From the NCBI GenBank assembly GCA_027600665.1, contig JADGJL010000301.1, positions 1-26,054 on the forward strand: 26,054 bases of DNA. Direction: 5' to 3'. Made by a program: the position numbers and the translations under genes. Below the pieces are notes generated by a model, which saw nothing but the letters and a program-made list of their open reading frames with translations, was not told the origin of the DNA and made no database searches. Shown piece by piece: positions 21,101-26,054 of this stretch; the stretch's first letter is position 1, and every line of letters begins with the position of its first letter. This DNA is from Irineochytrium annulatum (taxonomy: Eukaryota; Chytridiomycota; Chytridiomycetes; Chytridiales; Chytridiaceae).

Positions 21101-23397
21101 TGCTACCATGGACGGTAAAAGAATAGATGCGACCCAACCGACTCCAAATTCAGCACCACCAAGCATCGACGGCCCCAAGGTGAACTCGGGTCTTACTTCA
21201 GTATAGGTGTCGTGAGGAAGATGAAAACAGTATTGATAAACTGTTGAAATCGCCGAGAAGGTCGTTGCCCGAGCGTTTGTTGTCGGGACAACAAACTCAT
21301 CCAAGTCCTCAAGTTCTGTGTCCCTATTCACGACGTCTCCGTCATCTTCTCGCTCGCGGCTAAGCTCTTCCCGCATCATGCTCTCATCCCGACGGATCTT
21401 TGCTATGATATTCATTGCGTCTGTATCTCCCTCGGCAACAAACAAGACGTATCGCGAGTCCTGATGGCGTGCTCTGCCTCGAGATTGTATGTACGACACC
21501 AGCGATTGAAACATATCGAACCTTTGTACATAAGTTATCATCACACCATAGGTAGCGGCACTGCTACTACCTTATCACAAGCATACAAGGTTGAATGTCA
21601 AGACCTTCCTCAGCAACCTACCATGCAAAACAAATTACTACTACTCTTCAATGAAACGGGTGCCATACGTCGAAGCAGAGATGTGGAATATGAGCAATAA
21701 CGGGAGAGAATTTTACTGTGAAAATTCCCCCCCATTATCTCGTAACCAATCTGAGACATCGGCTAATGGGCCGCATGAAGCAAGAAGAAGCGAAAAAAAA
21801 AGGAATACCCTTGTGGCAATGAGCAGATTGTAATAACCGACTTTGAACCCCTCAACGACCTTCCTCTGCTCGTGAACTTGCATCGAGAACTCCTTCCTTT
21901 TCATCCACCCGGTTTGTGACCCAACTCCATGACCCATCAAGCAAGCAGTCTTCAAAAATGAGAGCTCTGGAATCAACGGAAGTACACAATGCAGCATGTG
22001 TGCGGTCACCCTCCGCTCCGTGAACACAATCCCGCAGAACTCTGCGCTGTCCCGATAAGCTGCCAGAGTGTTTATCAACAGCAGCAACTTCGGCGACAGG
22101 AGTTCCACTGGCGGCAGAGGCCGGAGCTTATATTTACTGCTTTCAATGAAAACATCGAACTCGAGCAAAAGTGTCCTATCCATCTCGTCGTCAAATGCCG
22201 GTTGATCGGCACCGGGAGTAGGCGCTACGACGGGCTTCCTGTATCCGTCAAATATCTGCTTGAGAAACCGGTCGCAGCACCATGGCCCCAACTCCTCGGA
22301 AATACTCAAAGCGTCCGCCACGAGCTTCTTTAGCGTCTCCGTCGCCTCGAGATCCAAGCTCTCCAAGTGCTCCAACAGTATACTCTTTCGGGAGACAAAT
22401 GGGTAGCTTAAAATATCCTCGACCGGTTTCGTCCTATACTGTTTGATGTCAGAAACGTCATCCGCCGTAAAGGCGACACTATGCAGATTCGCCTCCAGCT
22501 CCCTGACATTCGAGTTACAACCTCGTTAACTAAAAGCGCGTGTCGTACTTGATTGCGTTTCTCGCATCCTGAGAGGTCGCGGGTGACGCGGTCATCCCAA
22601 AGATCTTCGGACGAGCTTCTTCCGGGCAACGTGCGTAATACAATGTCATGATCTGGTTGTATATCGCGGCCTTCCTCGCATGATGGCATTCATCAAAGAC
22701 GATCAAATTTACCTGCCAAAGGAGTCATTAGGCCCATTGGCAGCACCGCAAACAAACATTGGACATCTGCACAAAGGCTTTCCGCAGCATGTTTTCGAAA
22801 ATTGCGGGTGTCATGACGAGGCAGTCGGCTGCCTCCAGCGCGATCGTCCAGGTCGCCTTATCCCACTATGCTCATTATTACATGCCTTGTTTCACCATAC
22901 ACAACGGACCTGATCAACGCCCATCGAGCCGTAATAAAATTTAACTCTCAAATCCGAGTTGTACTCAATATATTTGGCCTGCTGCAACACGAGCGGCACA
23001 GCCGGGACGAGAAAAAATGACACCCTCCGACGAAGGCCCGTGCGCGGCTCCAGCTCATGAACATGCTTAAGGAGCATCAACGCGATCAACGTTTTGCCGA
23101 GACCCGTGTCCAAGACCGCCAAAATATTACCGTCCTATCGCGATTACTTCAGCAGCGAGTATGGCAAAACCTTCCAAAATATACCTTCGCCCTTTCAAAC
23201 AGTCGCTGCTGGTACTGACGCGGAACCAACTTCAAGGGAACATTCACAATCTCGCCCGGTTCCGTTTCCTGTAGTTCTTCCGCGGCGTCCTTGTCCGCCG
23301 ACTCTTCAACGTCTCGCAATCTGTCGTGGGCGTCGTCGGCGTCCTTCTCGGCAGCGTCGCTGAGGAACGAGGTCGCGAGAGGCACATTCGCAGCCAT
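18112..23397 (-). CDS. DCL: Dicer-like ribonuclease III
   Basis: Ten exons: 23397-23185, 23134-22910, 22856-22758, 22712-22549, 22502-21809, 21617-21571, 21521-19300, 19241-18942, 18903-18588, 18520-18112, joining to 1562 residues. Dicer cuts long dsRNA into small RNAs for silencing. The helicase has motif I DTGLGKT (about 80-86), DECH (186-189), GMTASP (218-223), VAEEGLDI (466-473) and motif VI QSRGRAR (493-499). The Dicer dimerisation/DUF283 region follows (about 555-665). I see no clear PAZ. RNase IIIa has ERLEFLGDAF (about 1022) and DKCVADTVEAIIGA (about 1110). RNase IIIb has RLEFLGDAVL (about 1217) and KAVSDVLEALIGA (about 1360). Both keep the acidic catalytic residues. A dsRNA-binding domain (about 1430-1492, with EHSKRSAKREAAKIAL) is followed by a 70-residue tail. 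Introns are 38-67 nt except 191 nt at 21618-21808. The 5' splice site at 18587 (GTGTCG) is less sure. Confidence 0.95.
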
Positions 23398-23525
23398 GAT
23401 GGGCAGAAAACCCTAGAGTGGCTTGTTAAAGGCGAGATTCAAAACCACGCTTTATACCACGACTTGCCCTGCACCTCCCAGGAGGGGAGGCTCGTGTCCT
23501 TGGCGGCCAGGGAGCATATTTGCAT
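23398..23525 (-). promoter_or_regulatory. Dicer promoter with TATA box
   Basis: A TATAAA on the minus strand (plus TTTATA, 23451-23456) lies 54-59 bp before the Dicer ATG, consistent with a transcription start about 30 bp later and a very short leader. AAACCCTA (plus, 23409-23416), a telomere-repeat-like box, lies just before the ATG. Neither has been tested. Confidence 0.5.
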
Positions 23526-23683
23526 GGCCCCATTGCTCGGATTCTCTTAACAGTGCCTTTGATCAATATATCCGCAATCATGCCCTTGGTGCCCATGGGA
23601 ATCAACTTAATGTCGCCATCTCGCACTGCCCGTCACGTGAAATGGTCCAAGTTGCTGAGGTGCTTTGTGCTTAATTTTGAAGG
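23526..23683 (-). pseudogene. Decayed Ty1/copia retrotransposon pol fragment (RNase H end)
   Basis: On the minus strand the sequence reads STKHLSNLDHFT, a TGA stop, then RAVRDGDIKLIPMGTKGMIA and DILIKGTVKRIRAMG. This matches the end of the copia RNase H domain, which typically reads TKHID...HF...V.DG.I.L..I.T..M.AD.LTK. The stop codon, altered residues and absence of the rest of pol, gag or LTRs show that it is a remnant. It points the same way as Dicer and ends about 130 bp before the Dicer start codon. Confidence 0.55.
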
Positions 23684-25153
23684 ATCTCCACAACGTGAGG
23701 TTCTAAGGTTCCGTCTAGAAGAATACGTATCTCCAAGTCACCTGTGCACCTTATTCAACTAGTGTATCAACGGAACGGAATGGAATGGAAACAGAACGGA
23801 ACTCACAATTGCGAAACGGAACTGGTGGTTCTTTCCGTTCTGCTTCCGTTGACCCAGAATGGAAGTCAGATAGTCTCTGCTCCCTCCACGATTAGATCCC
23901 CCAAAATCCAGACCGGGTTTCCGGCGGAACTGACTTTGGGTGACGTTTTACTTCCGCTCATGCACCCTACAGCTGTGCTAACAAGAACACTTGTTGCGGT
24001 CACCTTGTGCGACTGCTCTACCCTGATCCACAGCATGGCACACTTCCAAAAAATGCTTGATCGCATAATGGGTGCCGTTGTCCAAGGAAACCTCTCCCCA
24101 GGTGCTCGTCAGTATGCTCTCAGGACTCCCTCAGAACTTCTGGTGAAGCCTCGCGATGAGGATCCTCGAGCAGCACCAGAGCAGGCCTGGTCCCCACCCT
24201 TTGCTCCCGCGCCGCTGGGGTTGCTCCAAGGTCTGTTTAACAGCTGAACAGTCTCCGCACAAGCCTGGGCAACACCATGGCTGCACCTATTGACCTGGAT
24301 CGGTAGTCAATGCCATCATATGCTCAACCTCCAAAGCGTCATTTGTTCCGCCTGCTTTCCATGCATCATCTCGCAAAGGCTGAAATCGCCTGTTCACGCT
24401 GGGATCTGGCACTGGCTATCTCATGTGTTGCATAAGTTGCACTGGGCGTACCGCGTTTGTGTTTTTGGCGGAATCAGCACTTCCATTATGCCTAGTTTAC
24501 AGCAAGGCCTTTATGACACCCGCCCTCCACAACACCCGCTGACCGCGGAGTAGTTCAGTTACATCGATCAGGGCATAGAGGCAATTGACCTGGCAATCCC
24601 ACAGGCGTTGTCATAACATTGGGACTGCCAAGGAAGCCAAGTTAATTCTCTGAAAACCAAGAATGCCTTAGCAGAGACGAAGGTAGACAAAGGTCGTTAT
24701 AATTCTTTACTTTTTTCCTTCATTGTCTATCTGTGTCATGCCATAGTTCCAATGCAATTGTGTAATTGAAATTGTTACTAAGAAAGAATAATTATGCAAC
24801 ATGCTGGTATGCAACTTGACAATCCCAGACTTGAGCAATTTCTTGGAAATTCCAATAGAAACACTTGTGCAGCGACAGCGTCCGGTGCTGAACTCACATT
24901 CCGGCGCGAAGAATGCAGTCCCCTGCCGCTGTCACATGCAGCGTCAGGATGATCAACTCACCGCAACTACGGCGGTGCTGCAGCCGATCCAGCGCTGTGG
25001 TCATTGATTCGGTGACTCGTTATGCTGATAAACACAAGTTCATTTATTTTTCTGTAATGTTGTAATGCACGTTATTGCTCGTTTTGTCAGGCTAACATGA
25101 TTGAGGTATCAATCAAAGAAAATACTGCAATCTAAGTTATCATCACTGTCATT
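23684..25153. other. Gene-poor region with GGAAC-rich hairpin
   Basis: The plus-strand open frame at 23744-24247 (167 codons) has no recognisable domain and begins in a simple repeat, so I do not call it a gene. At about 23767-23863 a GGAAC/GGAAT-rich tract is followed by its imperfect inverted copy (CAACGGAA...CAGAACGGAA on each arm). From 24250 to 25150 there are only short frames and AT-rich patches. I see no RNA gene. Confidence 0.45.
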
Positions 25154-25803
25154 TTAGGCGAGGTGCTTGTGTCCATCTTCCTCCTTATTTTGTCCGTTGC
25201 CAACTTCATCTTCCTTTCGTTGGGCGTCAACCTCTTCGTCATGATCGTCATCCAGGTGGATATGTAAGTCGTCGTCACCATCCTCTTCCTCCAGGTCGAT
25301 ATGTATGTACTGCTCTGCATGAACCCCGTTCACAAATCCGTCAGCAACCTGCTGGAAAAACTTGTTCCTCGAACAGATTTGATCAATTCGGCGCTCCTGT
25401 GCTCTTTGGACTTGTTCACATTCTGGGCCGGCAGCAATTTGCGACTTCCCCTTCTACCCCATAAGATCCTCCTGGCTAGCACGCTTGGACATGGCCTTCG
25501 ACGACGCTCCGGACGTGCGGCGGGCGGTCTTCGAGCTGCCGTTGCCGCCGCCGTCATCCATCCTTGTCGTCGTCATCGCCTAACCAACGTAAAAATATTT
25601 GAATCCAGGAAAAGAAAGATGCAGATAACCTGTGGTTTTACGTTCTTGTTACGATAGTGGTTTTTGTACCCATTGTAGGCATGCGTCATAATCCACAGAA
25701 TTTTTTCCTCCTTGCTTGGAATGACCGGAGTCCCGTCATCATACGTCTTGTTGGGGTATCCGAAGACAGATTGGCCCTTAAAATCCGGACGCGCCTTGAT
25801 TAT
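25154..25803 (-). CDS. Unrecognised multi-exon gene, 3' part, acidic C-terminus
   Basis: Three joined exons: 25803-25630, 25579-25483 and 25422-25154 (introns of 50 and 60 nt), giving 179 residues in one frame to a TAA at 25156-25154. The first exon reads KARPDFKGQSVFGYPNKTYD and then a helical, basic stretch with IPSKEEKILWIMTHAYNGYK and NHYRNKNVKP, which looks like a real domain, possibly nucleic-acid-binding. The second is Gly/Ser/Thr/Arg-rich (DDGGGNGSSKTARR). The third has a helix (RRIDQICSRNKFFQQVADGF) and a repeated acidic/His tail (HIDLEEEDGDDD, HIHLDDDHDEE). A splice acceptor (CTCCAG) precedes 25803 with an in-frame TAG upstream of it, and no minus-strand ATG lies between there and the window edge. 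The gene therefore probably starts outside the window. I do not recognise the family. Confidence 0.55.
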
Positions 25804-26054
25804 CTGGAGCTATATATTTGGACAAAGGGCTTGTTGCGGTCCCTTCCCTGTTAAGCTGTGGAACCGTAGCTCCGACGTAAGTTTGTAAGTGTTGGACGTA
25901 GGTGAGTAAAGATAGTAATGCCCGTAGCGCCGTCGTAGTCCGTCTTGCTTGGAGATTCTTGTCGGCGCCGAGAGAGGTTCGATGCAGTGTCGAAGGTGTT
26001 GAACCTCCCGCCCGTAGCGTCTACTTATAGCAGAGCCTTGGGTTGCCACTGGGC
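25804..26054 (-). other. Possible upstream intron or exon of the right-edge gene
   Basis: On the minus strand a frame is open from the window edge to TAG at 25812-25810, in the same frame as the next exon. It contains two RRYG motifs and no ATG. It could be an upstream exon ending before the CTCCAG acceptor, or an intron or leader. A TATAAGTA (near 26025) is also present, so a promoter cannot be excluded. Confidence 0.3.

Noticed and set aside
23744..24247. 167-codon plus-strand frame
   Set aside because: It starts inside the GGAAC-type repeat, has no recognisable domain and no supporting flanking exons.
1..26054. CRISPR arrays, bacterial operons, tRNA or rRNA genes
   Set aside because: No regularly spaced repeats, no ribosome-binding-site-led gene strings, and no tRNA B-box or rRNA sequence were recognised; the spliced genes indicate a eukaryote.

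Overview
This window looks like nuclear DNA of an early-diverging, probably flagellated (zoosporic, chytrid-type) fungus. Eight genes are interrupted by many small GT-AG introns, most of 38-78 nt with one of 191 nt. The proteins are fungal/opisthokont housekeeping and signalling types. One gene carries THEG-type repeats, a family known from sperm flagella, which fits a fungus with motile zoospores. The species assignment is inference. All exon models were built by hand from splice consensus, frame and family alignment remembered in outline; no search was run.

Left part (1-4468). The first 2.9 kb has no gene I can support. It holds a T-run that looks like the tail of a minus-strand retroposed sequence, low-complexity GC-rich sequence, and an AT-rich block with LTR-like features. 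At about 3.0-4.0 kb lies a plus-strand deaminase-like gene (HAE plus Cys motif, closest in memory to the fungal OTT_1508-like deaminases). It is either spliced with weak sites or broken.

Middle part (4469-15398). In order: TSR1 (minus, 8 exons, 40S ribosome assembly); a forkhead transcription factor (plus) sharing a 288-bp divergent promoter with TSR1; a six-exon alpha/beta hydrolase with a long acidic C-terminal tail (minus); a VASt-domain, membrane-anchored lipid-transfer-type protein without a visible GRAM domain (plus); and a seven-exon YIPF1/2-type Golgi membrane protein (minus).

Right part (15847-26054). A THEG-repeat protein with an acidic tail (minus) is divergent, 144 bp apart, from the splicing-associated PRKRIP1 homologue (plus). 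PRKRIP1 converges on a ten-exon, 1562-residue Dicer (minus) with helicase, Dicer-dimerisation domain, two RNase III domains with visible catalytic residues, and a dsRNA-binding domain. The 3' ends of these two genes almost touch. Upstream of Dicer lies a decayed Ty1/copia pol fragment and a GGAAC-rich hairpin. About 1.5 kb of apparently empty DNA follows. At the right edge is the 3' part of an unrecognised, multi-exon, acidic-tailed minus-strand gene that probably continues beyond the window.

The genes do not form one pathway. The links are promoter sharing (TSR1/forkhead, hydrolase/VASt, THEG/PRKRIP1) and convergent ends (forkhead/hydrolase, VASt/YIPF, PRKRIP1/Dicer), typical of a compact fungal genome. 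The least ordinary items are the THEG-repeat protein, the GRAM-less VASt protein, the deaminase-like locus and the right-edge gene.
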